DNA of 47,475 nt. It comes from an uncultured Clostridia bacterium (lineage in GTDB: Bacteria; Bacillota; Clostridia; Christensenellales; Borkfalkiaceae). The notes beneath the pieces were generated by a model that was not told where the DNA came from, searched no databases, and worked only from the letters and a program-made list of their open reading frames with translations. The position numbers were made by a program, and so were the translations under genes. Position 1 is the stretch's first letter. The number at the start of each line of letters is the position of its first letter. The DNA lies in contig CALVIN010000010.1 in NCBI GenBank assembly GCA_944330115.1, positions 1 to 47,475 on the forward strand, in the 5' to 3' direction. Shown piece by piece: positions 8,148 through 16,937 of the stretch.

Positions 8148-11100
8148 ATGGGACTTATAAGCTATATACTCGGTTCCGACAGCAGACAGAGCCTTAAAAA
8201 GCTCAACAAGCTCGCCTTAAAGGTGGAGGAGCTCGAGCCTAAATACCAGGCCATGAGCGACGAAGAGCTCAAGGGTCAGACCGCCGTGTTAAAGGGCAGG
8301 CTGGCCGCGGGCGAAACGCTCGACGACATCATGTTCGACGCCTTCGCGGCTTTGAGAGAGGCCAGCTGGCGCGTACTCAAGATGAAGCACTTTCACGTGC
8401 AGATAATAGGCGGCATATGCCTTCACCAGGGCCGTATCGCCGAGATGAGAACGGGCGAAGGCAAAACGCTCGTGTCCACCCTCCCCGCATACCTCAACGC
8501 GCTCACCGGCAAGGGCGTGCATATCGTCACCGTAAACGACTACCTCGCCCGCCGCGACGCAGAGTGGATGGGCAAGGTGCATAAGTTCATGGGCCTCACC
8601 GTGGGTGTAGTTGTGCCCGGCATGGACGACAAGCAGAAGAAGGAGGCTTACGCCTGCGATATCGTGTACGCCACCAACAACGAGCTCGGCTTCGACTACC
8701 TGCGCGACAATTTAAAGACCTCCATTCCCGCAATGGTGCAGCGCGAACTCAACTTCTGCATCATCGACGAGGTCGACTCCATATTGATAGACGAGGCGCG
8801 TACCCCCCTCATCATATCGGGCAAGGGCGGCGAGAGCTCCAAGCTGTATGAAGATGTAGACAGGTTCGTGCGCACCTTGACGGGCGGCTTCGACGACGAC
8901 AAGAAGGACGCCGAAAAGCTCGCCCCCTCCAAGCGCAAAAAGGACCTCACCAAGGAGGAGCAGGAGGCCAATGACCGCCTTGCCGCCATCATCGAGGAGA
9001 TGGAGAACTGGGACTACATCATCGACCGCAAGGAAAAGTCGGTGACCATAACCGAAAAGGGCGCCGAAAAGGCAGAGAGGTTTTTCGGCATAGCCAACCT
9101 CGCCGATATCGAAAACGCCGACCTCAACCACCACATACAGCAGGCCCTCAAGGCGCACGAGCTGTTCAAGCGCGACGAGGACTACATCGTATCCAACGAC
9201 GGCGAAATACTCATCGTCGATGAATTCACCGGCCGTCTCATGCACGGCAGGCGCTATTCCGACGGCCTCCATCAGGCAATAGAGGCCAAGGAGCACGTTA
9301 AGGTGCGCGACGAAAACAAGACGCACGCCACCGTAACGTTCCAAAATTATTTCCGCCTGTATAAAAAACTCTCGGGCATGACGGGTACCGCAAAGACCGA
9401 GGAGGCGGAGTTCCGCACTATATACTCGCTCGACGTTGTGGAGATACCCACCAACAAGCCCGTACAGAGAAAGGACTATGCCGACATGATATTCTCCACC
9501 GTGGAGGGCAAAAAGAAGGCGATAGTCAACGAAATAGTCGAGCGCCACGCCACCGGCCAGCCCATTCTTATAGGTACGGTCACTGTAGACAGGTCGGAGG
9601 AGATCTCCCGTCTGCTCCGCCGCAACGGAATAAAGCACAATATATTAAACGCCAAAAACCACGAGCGCGAGGCCGAGATAGTTGCCCAGGCGGGCAGGCT
9701 GGGCGCCGTTACCATAGCCACCAACATGGCCGGCCGCGGCACCGATATCCTGCTCGGCGGCAACCCCGAATACCTCGCCAGAAAGCGCATGAGGGAGGAG
9801 GGCTACGATCACGACATGATAGAGGTGGCAATCTCCTATGCCGACAGGCCCTTCACCGAGGAGGAGCAGGTCGCGCGCGACAGGTATGCCGAACTCTACA
9901 ATAAGTTCAAGGCCGAGACCGACGCCGAAAAGGTGAAGGTGATAGAGTCGGGCGGCCTGTGCATAATAGGCACCGAGCGCCACGAGAGCCGCCGTATCGA
10001 TAACCAGCTGCGCGGCCGTGCAGGCCGTCAGGGCGACCCCGGCGTCTCCATCTTCTTCATATCGCTCGAAGACGACCTCGCAAAGCGCTTCGGCGGCGAA
10101 AAGATAAAGGCAATATACAACACGTTCAAGCTCGACGAGGACCAGTGCCTGCAGTCGAAGATGCTCTCGCGCAGCATAGAGAACGCACAGAAGGCCATAG
10201 AGGGCCGCAACTTCGCCATAAGAAAGCGCACGCTGCAGTACGACGAAGTTATGAACGAGCAGCGCAAGACGATATACGGCGAAAGGCTGAAGGTGCTCAA
10301 GGGCGAGGACGTGCACGAGCAGATGCTCAAGTATATCCCCGACTATGTCGAAAAGGTGGTGGCCGAAACGGTGAATACCGACGCCATGCCCGAAAAGTGG
10401 GACGAGGACGCCCTCAACGCCGCACTCAAAACGAGGGTGTATCCCGACGAGTGCACGTTCGAGATAACGCGCGACATGCTCGAGCGCTGGGACTACGAGG
10501 CCGCAATAAAGAGGATCTCCAAGGAGGTCATCAAGGCCTACGAGCAGAAGATAGTAAACATCAAAAACGATACTCACGGCCAGGTGGACTACCACCAGAT
10601 AGAGCGCAACGAGCTCCTTCGTTCGGTAGACCGCAACTGGATAGACCATATCGACGCGATGGATCAGCTCAGAAAGGGCATCGGCCTGCGCGGCTACGCC
10701 CAGCAGGACCCCGTAATAGCCTACAAGCAGGAGGGCTATGAGATGTTCACCGAGATGATCGAGCGCGTGCAGACGACCACCATCTCCCGCCTTCTCAAGG
10801 GCAGGATAGTGCGCGTGCCCGTAAGGCCCGCACCTTCGCAGACGGCCCGCGTGCAGGGCGCTCCCGCACAGCCTGCGGCAAATAACGCGCAGCCCGCTCC
10901 CGCACCCGCACAGAGCGCACAGCCCGCTCAGCCTGCCGAAGGCGCAGAGGGCGCACAGGCCCAGCCTGCAGAGAGTGCTCAGCCCGCCGCACAGGCGGCA
11001 CCCGCGCAGCCCGCACAGCCTCAGGTCCGCCGCGTACCCATGCCCAACATGGCGATGCGCCCTCAGGAGTTCACTCCCAATCCCACGGGCAAGCAGGCTC

Positions 11101-11198
11101 CGTTAGTTAAAAAGAAGGAAGTAGGCCGCAACGATCCCTGCCCCTGCGGCAGCGGCAAAAAGTATAAGGACTGCTGCTACTGGAAGGACCACAAGTAA
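8148..11198 (+). CDS. secA: Preprotein translocase ATPase SecA
   Basis: A 1016-residue motor of the Sec pathway that drives unfolded preproteins through SecYEG using ATP. Walker A GEGKT is at 103-107 and the DEAD-like DEVD at about 207-210, followed by SILIDEARTPLIISG. The second nucleotide-binding fold shows NMAGRGTDILLGG and QLRGRAGRQGDPG. A long Ala/Pro/Gln-rich low-complexity linker (about 905-980) joins the core to a C-terminal SEC-C zinc motif (Cys998, Cys1000, Cys1009, Cys1010), which binds SecB or ribosomes in other bacteria. The linker is longer than in typical SecA and accounts for much of the extra length. AAGGAG precedes the ATG. The gene has its own promoter and a likely AT-rich terminator. 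Confidence 0.97.
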   Translation: MGLISYILGSDSRQSLKKLNKLALKVEELEPKYQAMSDEELKGQTAVLKGRLAAGETLDDIMFDAFAALREASWRVLKMKHFHVQIIGGICLHQGRIAEMRTGEGKTLVSTLPAYLNALTGKGVHIVTVNDYLARRDAEWMGKVHKFMGLTVGVVVPGMDDKQKKEAYACDIVYATNNELGFDYLRDNLKTSIPAMVQRELNFCIIDEVDSILIDEARTPLIISGKGGESSKLYEDVDRFVRTLTGGFDDDKKDAEKLAPSKRKKDLTKEEQEANDRLAAIIEEMENWDYIIDRKEKSVTITEKGAEKAERFFGIANLADIENADLNHHIQQALKAHELFKRDEDYIVSNDGEILIVDEFTGRLMHGRRYSDGLHQAIEAKEHVKVRDENKTHATVTFQNYFRLYKKLSGMTGTAKTEEAEFRTIYSLDVVEIPTNKPVQRKDYADMIFSTVEGKKKAIVNEIVERHATGQPILIGTVTVDRSEEISRLLRRNGIKHNILNAKNHEREAEIVAQAGRLGAVTIATNMAGRGTDILLGGNPEYLARKRMREEGYDHDMIEVAISYADRPFTEEEQVARDRYAELYNKFKAETDAEKVKVIESGGLCIIGTERHESRRIDNQLRGRAGRQGDPGVSIFFISLEDDLAKRFGGEKIKAIYNTFKLDEDQCLQSKMLSRSIENAQKAIEGRNFAIRKRTLQYDEVMNEQRKTIYGERLKVLKGEDVHEQMLKYIPDYVEKVVAETVNTDAMPEKWDEDALNAALKTRVYPDECTFEITRDMLERWDYEAAIKRISKEVIKAYEQKIVNIKNDTHGQVDYHQIERNELLRSVDRNWIDHIDAMDQLRKGIGLRGYAQQDPVIAYKQEGYEMFTEMIERVQTTTISRLLKGRIVRVPVRPAPSQTARVQGAPAQPAANNAQPAPAPAQSAQPAQPAEGAEGAQAQPAESAQPAAQAAPAQPAQPQVRRVPMPNMAMRPQEFTPNPTGKQAPLVKKKEVGRNDPCPCGSGKKYKDCCYWKDHK

Positions 11199-11225
11199 TT
11201 TTTAAGGGATGAGACAGCATGCCGT

Positions 11226-11271
11226 AAAAAATAAATAAAAAATTCCGCGCGGAAATAAATATTTATTTTTT
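11226..11271 (+). terminator. AT-rich terminator candidate after secA
   Basis: Arms AAAAAATAAATA (11226-11237) and TATTTATTTTTT (11260-11271) enclose the palindrome TTCCGCGCGGAA; the 3' arm doubles as the U-tract. The 233-base secA-prfB spacer also holds a GC hairpin (11370-11379 with 11385-11394) without a U-tract, and no obvious promoter. Confidence 0.5.
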
Positions 11272-11431
11272 GATCGGTTTCATGCGGCCGTGTATCAAAA
11301 ATAAGAGCGGCCGCGGGCACGGCCCCTTTAAGATCGGGGCGCCGCGCCAAAAAAAATGGCAGTTTTTTACAGCGCCGCATACCCTGCGGCGCTGCAATTT
11401 AAAGTTTTGAGAGAAATATTTATTTAAAGAT

Positions 11432-12532
11432 ATGTTTAAAGCAGACGATTACAGATTGAGATTAAAAACGCTCTCGGAGACGCTCGCCGAGGCAAAATAC
11501 GCGCTCGATATCGATAATATCGGCACCAAGCTCACCGAGCTCAAGGCCGAGCAGGAGAAGCCCGAGGTGTGGAACGACCTCGAAAAGTCAAAGCACATCG
11601 GCAGGGAGATATCTGTCATAGAGAACAAGATCGCCTCCTACAACAGGGGCGAGAGCGCCCTGAAAGACGCGCTTGCCTTTGTGGACCTTATCGAGGAGGC
11701 CGACGACGAGAGCCTCGTTCCCGAGCTGGAAAATATGATAAAGTCGGCCGAGGACGATATCGAAGATATGCGCATAAAGGCGCTCTTAAAGGGCAAGTAC
11801 GACGCAAACAACGCCATACTCAACCTGCACGCGGGCGCGGGCGGCACCGAGGCTTGCGACTGGACGCAGATGCTGTACAGAATGTATCAGCGCTACTGCG
11901 AAAAGACGGGCTTCAAAGTCACCGAGATCGATCGCGAGGACGGCGACGAGGCCGGCATAAAGAGCGTGAGCTTCAAGGTGGAGGGCGAAAACGCCTACGG
12001 CTTTTTAAGGGCGGAAAAGGGAGTGCACCGCCTGGTGCGCATCTCTCCGTTCGACAGCAGCAAGCGCCGCCACACCTCATTCTCCGCGCTCGAGGTTATG
12101 CCCGAAGTCGATGACGAGGGCGAGGTGGAGATACGCGACGAGGATATAAGGGTGGACGTGTACCGCTCCTCGGGCGCGGGCGGCCAGAAGGTAAACAAGA
12201 CCGAGACCGCCATAAGGATAACGCACTTCCCCACGGGCATAGTGGTGACCTGCCAGAACGAGCGCAGCCAGCTGCAGAACAAGGCCATGGCCTTCCAGTA
12301 TCTGCGCGCAAAGCTCATCGAGCGGCAGATAGCCGAGCGTGAGGCCGCCGACGCCGAACTCAAGGGCGAGATAAAAAAGATAGAGTGGGGCAGCCAGATA
12401 CGCTCGTACGTGTTCTGCCCGTACACCCTCGTAAAGGACCACCGCACCGGCTACGAAATGACGGATATCCAGGCGGTGATGGACGGCGACATTCAGGGCT
12501 TCATCATCGACTATCTCAAAAAGACGGGCTGA
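11432..12532 (+). CDS. prfB: Peptide chain release factor 2, uninterrupted frame
   Basis: A 366-residue class I release factor that recognises UGA and UAA. RISPFDSSKRRHTSF contains the SPF tripeptide that marks RF2 (RF1 has PxT). SSGAGGQKVNKT carries the GGQ motif that triggers peptidyl-tRNA hydrolysis. Most bacterial prfB genes have a programmed +1 frameshift near codon 25 (CUU UGA). Here the matching region (residues ~22-30, AKYALDIDN) reads CTC GAT with no in-frame stop or preceding SD-like AGGGGG, so the full protein comes from one frame and the usual feedback on RF2 level is absent. No strong SD lies before the ATG. A further ATG-led gene follows 71 bases downstream, perhaps co-transcribed. 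Confidence 0.96.
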   Translation: MFKADDYRLRLKTLSETLAEAKYALDIDNIGTKLTELKAEQEKPEVWNDLEKSKHIGREISVIENKIASYNRGESALKDALAFVDLIEEADDESLVPELENMIKSAEDDIEDMRIKALLKGKYDANNAILNLHAGAGGTEACDWTQMLYRMYQRYCEKTGFKVTEIDREDGDEAGIKSVSFKVEGENAYGFLRAEKGVHRLVRISPFDSSKRRHTSFSALEVMPEVDDEGEVEIRDEDIRVDVYRSSGAGGQKVNKTETAIRITHFPTGIVVTCQNERSQLQNKAMAFQYLRAKLIERQIAEREAADAELKGEIKKIEWGSQIRSYVFCPYTLVKDHRTGYEMTDIQAVMDGDIQGFIIDYLKKTG

Positions 12533-12603
12533 TATTGCCCGAACGGCGCGGCCGCGCCCGATGCGTATGAAGGCCGCGCGAAAAATATAAAAGGGGGTAT
12601 GGT

Positions 12604-13014
12604 ATGGCCGAAATGCCTGCAAGCGAAAAGTGCTTCCAACTTTCATCAAAGATACTTGCGCTCTATGATGACGCGGGCGAACGCGCTTCGGCGCACAGAA
12701 TGCTCGGCATGCTCGTCGAGCAGACCTCCGACCTCGGCGCGGCGGTGATAGCCTTAAACTATCTGCCCATGCCCGAAATGCGCAGGGAACACGCCGTCAC
12801 GCTCGTAAAGTGCGCGCAAAAGGTGATATATAATTTAAACCTCGCCCGCCGCGAGCGGCTGTTCGACGACGGCAGCCTTTCAGAGGCACTCTCGCTCGCC
12901 GTTTCCGTGGCAAGCGACATTGTGGTTACGGTCAGCGATATCTGCGGCGTGCCCGCACCGGTAAAGTCGGCGGGGCCCATGCCCGACGGCTTCGATCTCC
13001 CCTATAAAAAGTAA
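12604..13014 (+). CDS. Hypothetical helical protein
   Basis: A 136-residue protein I do not recognise. It is nearly all predicted helix, with alternating charged and aliphatic stretches (SEKCFQLSSKILALYDDAGER, EALSLAVSVASDIVVTV) and a short Pro/Gly-rich tail (AGPMPDGFDLPYKK). There is no signal peptide or membrane helix, so it is probably cytoplasmic. The start is the ATG at 12604, with GGGGG six bases before it; a closer ATG at 12599 is in another frame. It lies between prfB and tsaD on the same strand, 71 bases after prfB and about 85 before tsaD, and may be part of one transcription unit with them. Codon use matches the neighbours, so it is likely a real gene. Confidence 0.75.
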   Translation: MAEMPASEKCFQLSSKILALYDDAGERASAHRMLGMLVEQTSDLGAAVIALNYLPMPEMRREHAVTLVKCAQKVIYNLNLARRERLFDDGSLSEALSLAVSVASDIVVTVSDICGVPAPVKSAGPMPDGFDLPYKK

Positions 13015-13099
13015 CTTTAAAAGCAACTTACGGCGTGCCTGCGGCGCGCCGTAAAAAATTAAAGCCGTGCGGCGCTTTTTTGCCGCATTATGTGCACAT

Positions 13100-14137
13100 A
13101 TGTACGATATTTCAAAATTCAGCGTAAAAAACGAGCCCGTAATACTCGGCATAGAGTCGAGCTGCGACGAAACGGCGTGCGCCATTCTCCGCGGCAGAAA
13201 AATTTTATCAAACAGAATAATCTCCTCGGCGGCCGAGCAGGCAAAATACGGCGGCGTCGTGCCGGAGATAGCCTCGCGCATGCACACCGAGGCGGTGGAC
13301 GAGGTATGCCGCCTTGCCCTCGCCGATGCCGGCCTGCGCCCGCAGGATATAGATTGCGTTGCGGCAACCTACGGTGCGGGCCTTCTGGGCGCGCTTTTAG
13401 TCGGGCTGTCGTTTGCAAAGGCGTTCGCCTATGCCTTAAACGTGCCCTTCATAGCCGTAAACCACATCCGCGGCCACATAGCCGCCGCCTACCTCGATAA
13501 GCCCGACTTAAAGCCGCCCTTTGTAACGCTGCTTGCAAGCGGCGGGCACACGGCCATACTCTGCACCTCGTCATACACAAAGTTCTCCATACTCGGCGGC
13601 ACTTCCGACGACGCGGCGGGCGAGGCCTTCGATAAGTGCGCGCGCGTGCTGGGGCTCCCCTATCCCGGCGGCCCCTCCGTGCAAAAGCTCGCCGAAGGGG
13701 GGAACGCGTGCATAAACTTCCCCTCGGCGCTCGTAAAAAATTCGCAGGTATTGCGCTTTTCGTACAGCGGCTTAAAGACGGCCGTTATAAATTACTGCCA
13801 TAACGCGCAGCAGAGGGGGGAGGAGCTGAACGGCGCCGACGTGGCCGCGTCCTTCCAGCGCGCCGCCATCGATCCGCTCGTAAAAAAGACGGTGGAGTGC
13901 GCCCTTGCCTGCGGCGTAAAAACCGTTACGGCGGGCGGCGGAGTGGTGGCAAATTCCTACCTTCGCCGCACGTTGAACGAGGCCTGCCAAAAGGCGGGGC
14001 TGCAGCTAATTCTTCCCGAAAAAAAGTTCTGTACCGATAACGCCGCCATGATAGCCTCGGAGGGGCTCAACCAGTATATGGCGGGCAACTTCTCCTCTCT
14101 CGACGTAAACGCCGCCGCGGCAATTCCTTTAAAATAG
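13100..14137 (+). CDS. tsaD: tRNA threonylcarbamoyladenosine transferase TsaD
   Basis: The universal TsaD/Kae1 protein, which with TsaB and TsaE transfers the threonylcarbamoyl group to A37 of ANN-reading tRNAs. The ILGIESSCDETACAIL opening, VPEIASRMH, the metal-binding NHIRGHIAAAYL (two His), LLASGGHT and the C-terminal AGGGVVANSYLR and CTDNAAMIA are all family hallmarks. From the ATG at 13100 it is 345 residues. A GTG at 13067 is in frame but would add a non-conserved MRRFFAALCAH, so the ATG is preferred. No clear SD is seen. A hairpin (TGCGGC...GCCGCA) sits directly before the start. tsaB and tsaE are not in the window. A strong terminator follows. Confidence 0.95.
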   Translation: MYDISKFSVKNEPVILGIESSCDETACAILRGRKILSNRIISSAAEQAKYGGVVPEIASRMHTEAVDEVCRLALADAGLRPQDIDCVAATYGAGLLGALLVGLSFAKAFAYALNVPFIAVNHIRGHIAAAYLDKPDLKPPFVTLLASGGHTAILCTSSYTKFSILGGTSDDAAGEAFDKCARVLGLPYPGGPSVQKLAEGGNACINFPSALVKNSQVLRFSYSGLKTAVINYCHNAQQRGEELNGADVAASFQRAAIDPLVKKTVECALACGVKTVTAGGGVVANSYLRRTLNEACQKAGLQLILPEKKFCTDNAAMIASEGLNQYMAGNFSSLDVNAAAAIPLK

Positions 14138-14183
14138 CCGCAATATTTTTCAGTTATTTTTGAATTTTTTACTTTTATTTTTT

Positions 14184-14209
14184 GGCGCCTGCACGGGCGC
14201 CTTTTTTTT
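14184..14209 (+). terminator. Intrinsic terminator after tsaD
   Basis: GGCGCC (14184-14189) and GGCGCC (14196-14201) with loop TGCACG, followed by eight T. Confidence 0.9.
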
Positions 14210-14352
14210 ATCGGGTCAAAAATCAGGCTAAATGCGCGCAAAAACGCGCTTAAAATGCGCATGTGTGCGTAAATAAGGTGCGTTTTTGTTTAAAAATACA
14301 TATTGCAATATTGCATTTTTTGTGTTACCATATATATGTTACATATATTTTT

Positions 14353-14404
14353 GCAAAAGGGGCGCGCCCCTTTTGCAGCACTGACTTGCGTCAGCGCTGC
14401 AAAA
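14353..14404 (+). promoter_or_regulatory. Two overlapping hairpins in the leader of the two-component operon
   Basis: Positions 14353-14376 form a perfect 24-base palindrome (GCAAAAGGGG and its complement). Positions 14371-14385 (TTTTGCAGCACTGAC) pair with 14390-14404 (GTCAGCGCTGCAAAA) around TTGC with one mismatch. The two stems share TTTTGC (14371-14376), so only one can form fully at a time. This is the layout of an attenuator or a switchable leader. Upstream, TTGCAA near 14303 may be a -35, but no clean -10 is seen. The rest of the 14138-14465 spacer holds the tsaD terminator and nothing else I can name. Confidence 0.45.
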
Positions 14405-14465
14405 AAATCTTTCCCGATCAAAAATTTTAATTGCCGCAAGGCGTGATAATATAGGGGAATTATTG

Positions 14466-15181
14466 ATGCTTAAAATTGCGATAGTTGAAAACGAGGCCGA
14501 GCAGACCGAACTTCTGCGCGGCATATAGCCAGGTATTCCGAAGAGAAGGGCGAAAAGTGTCACGTCACGGCCTATCCCAACGGGCTGGAGTTCATCTCAA
14601 ACTACCAGTCCGGGTTCGACGCCGTGTTCATGGACATAAAGATGCCCCTGATCGACGGCATGGAGGCCGCCGAAAAACTGCGCCAGGTGGATAAGGACGT
14701 AATACTCATCTTCGTCACCAATATGGCGCAGCTGGCCATACGCGGCTACAAGGTCAACGCCATGGACTTCATGGTAAAGCCGGTATCGTATTTCGACTTC
14801 GCGATGGAGATGGACAAGATACGCGCCGAGCACGACCGCCGCGCCACCGACTATATCTGGGTAAAGGCCTCGGGCGTGCTGCGCCGCATGGACTATGCCG
14901 AGATATACTACATAGAGATAATAATGCACGATATTTACATGCATACCGAAAAGGAGACGATAAACTTCCGCGGCTCGCTCAAAAATTTAGAGTCGCAGCT
15001 CGATCCGCGCACCTTTTCGCGCTGCAACAACTGCTATGTGGTAAACCTGCAGTACGTTACGGGCGTCAAGGACGACATGGTGCTTTTGGAAAACGGCGCC
15101 CAGCTGCACGTCAGCCGCACGCGCAAGCGGCAGTTTATGAACGACCTTGCGGCATACTTTTCGGGGACGGGCATAAAATGA
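14466..15181 (+). pseudogene. LytTR-family response regulator (AgrA-like) interrupted by a frameshift
   Basis: Starting at the ATG at 14466 (AGGGG upstream) the frame reads a receiver-domain N-terminus, MLKIAIVENEAEQTELLRGI, and then meets TAG at 14526. The -1 frame continues the domain without a gap in homology: IARYSEEKGEKCHV, then FDAVFMDIKMPLIDG with the phospho-accepting Asp, the conserved Thr of FVTNMA and the Lys of MVKPVS. The C-terminal half is a LytTR DNA-binding domain (YIWVKASG to FSRCNNCYVVNLQYV). Restoring one base near 14521 (for example GGC TAT ATA GCC) would give one protein of about 239 residues. It is either a real frameshift mutation or a sequence error; no slippery heptamer is visible. 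The stop overlaps the kinase start (ATGA). Confidence 0.85.
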
Positions 15182-16506
15182 ACTACTATTCGATGATCCT
15201 CTTGGGGTGGCTCAACTTCTATCTGGAGATGCTCATTCCCGTGCTGCTCTTGATGCGCAGGCAGGAGCGCCGCAGCCTGTTTTTTCTGCGGCTGCTGCCG
15301 CTCGCCGCGATAGGTGCGGGACTGGCCTTTATGCCGTGGATAGCGGTGGGCCCCTTCGGCATGAACTATCTCATAATAATGGTGATAGTATTCTTCGCCG
15401 CCTGGTTTTTGTTCAAGGTGTCGCCCCTCGACGCGCTGTTCTACACGGTGGCGGCGTTCGCCGTACAGCACGCCATGTGGGATATACTGTTTATGATATA
15501 CGAGGGCATCGGCGAGATGACGCAGGTCACGGCGCTGATAATATATTTTTCGCTGTTCCTCGTGATATATGTGCTCTTCTTTTTCTTCTTCCCCGTGAGC
15601 GACGTGCACAAGGGCGGCATGAATGGCAGGGTGCTGCAGTTTGTGGTATCCTTCCTCATAATAGCCTTCGTGTATGTGATAGCCGCTCTCGTGCCCTGGT
15701 ACGACGAATGGAACATACTATACAGGCTGTATGCGCTGGTGTGCTGCATTTTCGCCATCGGCCTGCAGTGCGGCCTCTTCGAGCACAGCAAGCTCAAAGA
15801 GCGCAACCGCCAGCTCGAGCAGGACAAGGCCATTCTGCAGGAACTTCTCATACGCGAGCAAAAGCACTACAATATCACAAAGGACACGATAGACCTCGTA
15901 AATTTAAAGTGCCACGACTTAAAGCATCAGATAGCCGTGCTCAGGAATATGAACGAGGAGGAGCGCGAAAAGAGCCTGAGCGAGTTTGAAAAGGCGGTGA
16001 TGATATACGGCAACATCGCCAAGACGGGCAACGAAACGCTGGATATCGTGCTCACCGAAAAGAGCTTTCTGTGCGAGAGCTACAACATACGCTTCACCTA
16101 TATGATCGACGGCGAAAGCCTCAGCTTTATGGCCCCCGCCGACATATCCTCGCTGTTCGGCAACGCGCTCGACAACGCCATAGAGAGCGTGATGAAGGAG
16201 AGCGAGCTCGATAAGCGCATAATAAAGCTCAACGCCTCGCTCAAGCGCATGTATCTTTCGGTGCATATCGAAAACTATTGCAACGAGGAGATGCGCTTCA
16301 AAGACGGCCTGCCCGTCACCCGCAAGAGCGACAAAATAAATCACGGCTTCGGCATGAAGAGCATGGACTATATAGTAAAAAAATACGGCGGCACAATGGC
16401 GATGCGCCAGACGGGCTGCCTCGTAAGCCTCGATATCCTGCTCCCCACCGATGGGCAGGGCGAGCGCCCCAAAAAGACGGGCATACTCCCCGCGCGGAAT
16501 TTGTAA
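15178..16506 (+). CDS. GHKL-family sensor histidine kinase (AgrC/VirS-like)
   Basis: A 442-residue membrane kinase. The first ~200 residues hold six or seven hydrophobic helices with short loops, the kind of sensor that in AgrC binds a peptide signal. A coiled segment (about 203-235) leads to LKCHDLKHQI, where His246 is the likely phosphorylation site. The ATPase domain shows the N box SSLFGNALDNAIES and HGFGMKSM in place of the G box, typical of the GHKL/HATPase_c_5 group. It overlaps the regulator gene by four bases, so the two form a pair. No agrB/agrD-like peptide genes are in the window, so the signal is unknown. The kinase frame is intact even though its regulator is broken. Confidence 0.9.
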   Translation: MNYYSMILLGWLNFYLEMLIPVLLLMRRQERRSLFFLRLLPLAAIGAGLAFMPWIAVGPFGMNYLIIMVIVFFAAWFLFKVSPLDALFYTVAAFAVQHAMWDILFMIYEGIGEMTQVTALIIYFSLFLVIYVLFFFFFPVSDVHKGGMNGRVLQFVVSFLIIAFVYVIAALVPWYDEWNILYRLYALVCCIFAIGLQCGLFEHSKLKERNRQLEQDKAILQELLIREQKHYNITKDTIDLVNLKCHDLKHQIAVLRNMNEEEREKSLSEFEKAVMIYGNIAKTGNETLDIVLTEKSFLCESYNIRFTYMIDGESLSFMAPADISSLFGNALDNAIESVMKESELDKRIIKLNASLKRMYLSVHIENYCNEEMRFKDGLPVTRKSDKINHGFGMKSMDYIVKKYGGTMAMRQTGCLVSLDILLPTDGQGERPKKTGILPARNL

Positions 16507-16536
16507 ATATATTATTTAATAAGGTAATTAAGGTAA

Positions 16537-16565
16537 CGGCGGCCGCGTCTGCGGCCGCCGTTTTT
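16537..16565 (+). terminator. Intrinsic terminator after the sensor kinase
   Basis: CGGCGGCCGC (16537-16546) and GCGGCCGCCG (16551-16560) around GTCT, followed by TTTTT. Confidence 0.92.
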
Positions 16566-16574
16566 ACGCCCCGC

Positions 16575-16675
16575 CCACCCCGCCCTTACCTCCCCTTTGA
16601 GGGGAGGTGCCTCTGCCGCATATTGCGGCAGAGGCGGAGGGGTTTCACCCATTGAGCCCCGAGGAGGGCGGAGGG
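16575..16675. repeat. Intergenic repeat cluster (CTCCCC palindrome and GGAGGGGTTTCAC)
   Basis: ACCTCCCC (16588-16595) and GGGGAGGT (16601-16608) form a palindrome, followed by a CCTCTGCCGCA/TGCGGCAGAGG hairpin and CGGAGGGGTTTCAC (16635-16648). The same elements recur at 31675-32105 and 34950-35090. The spacer 16507-16937 otherwise holds the kinase terminator and the GH3 promoter. Confidence 0.75.
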
Positions 16676-16841
16676 CCGTTTTTAATCAAAATGCACGGTT
16701 TTGAGCGAAAGTTATAAAATATGTTTCTTGCGCGCCAAAATGCGGTCGTCTGTTTTGTTATAGGTTTACTTTTTGTGAAAGCCTTTCTCAAAACGCAAAG
16801 TCAAACGAAGTCAAATTTTATGCCGAATAAGGCAAACCTCC

Positions 16842-16869
16842 TTGTCAAAACACCCTCCGTACTTATAAT
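16842..16869 (+). promoter_or_regulatory. Promoter of the GH3 gene
   Basis: TTGTCA (16842-16847) and TATAAT (16864-16869) with a 16-base spacer, 69 bases before the GH3 start. Confidence 0.7.
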
Positions 16870-16937
16870 TATGACTGCGCATTGGTTCTGCGCGCAATTT
16901 ACGCAGTATCTGCGAAAAATTTATACAGGAGGGAACC

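Noticed and set aside
8712-9638. Long antisense ORF inside secA (and similar ones inside other genes)
   Set aside because: Shadow of the GC-rich coding strand; translation is Tyr/Val/Leu-rich and not protein-like.
11370-11394. GC hairpin before prfB as a terminator
   Set aside because: No U-tract follows on either strand.
14466-14630. Programmed -1 frameshift in the response regulator
   Set aside because: No slippery heptamer or downstream stem is seen at 14515-14530, so mutation or sequence error is more likely.
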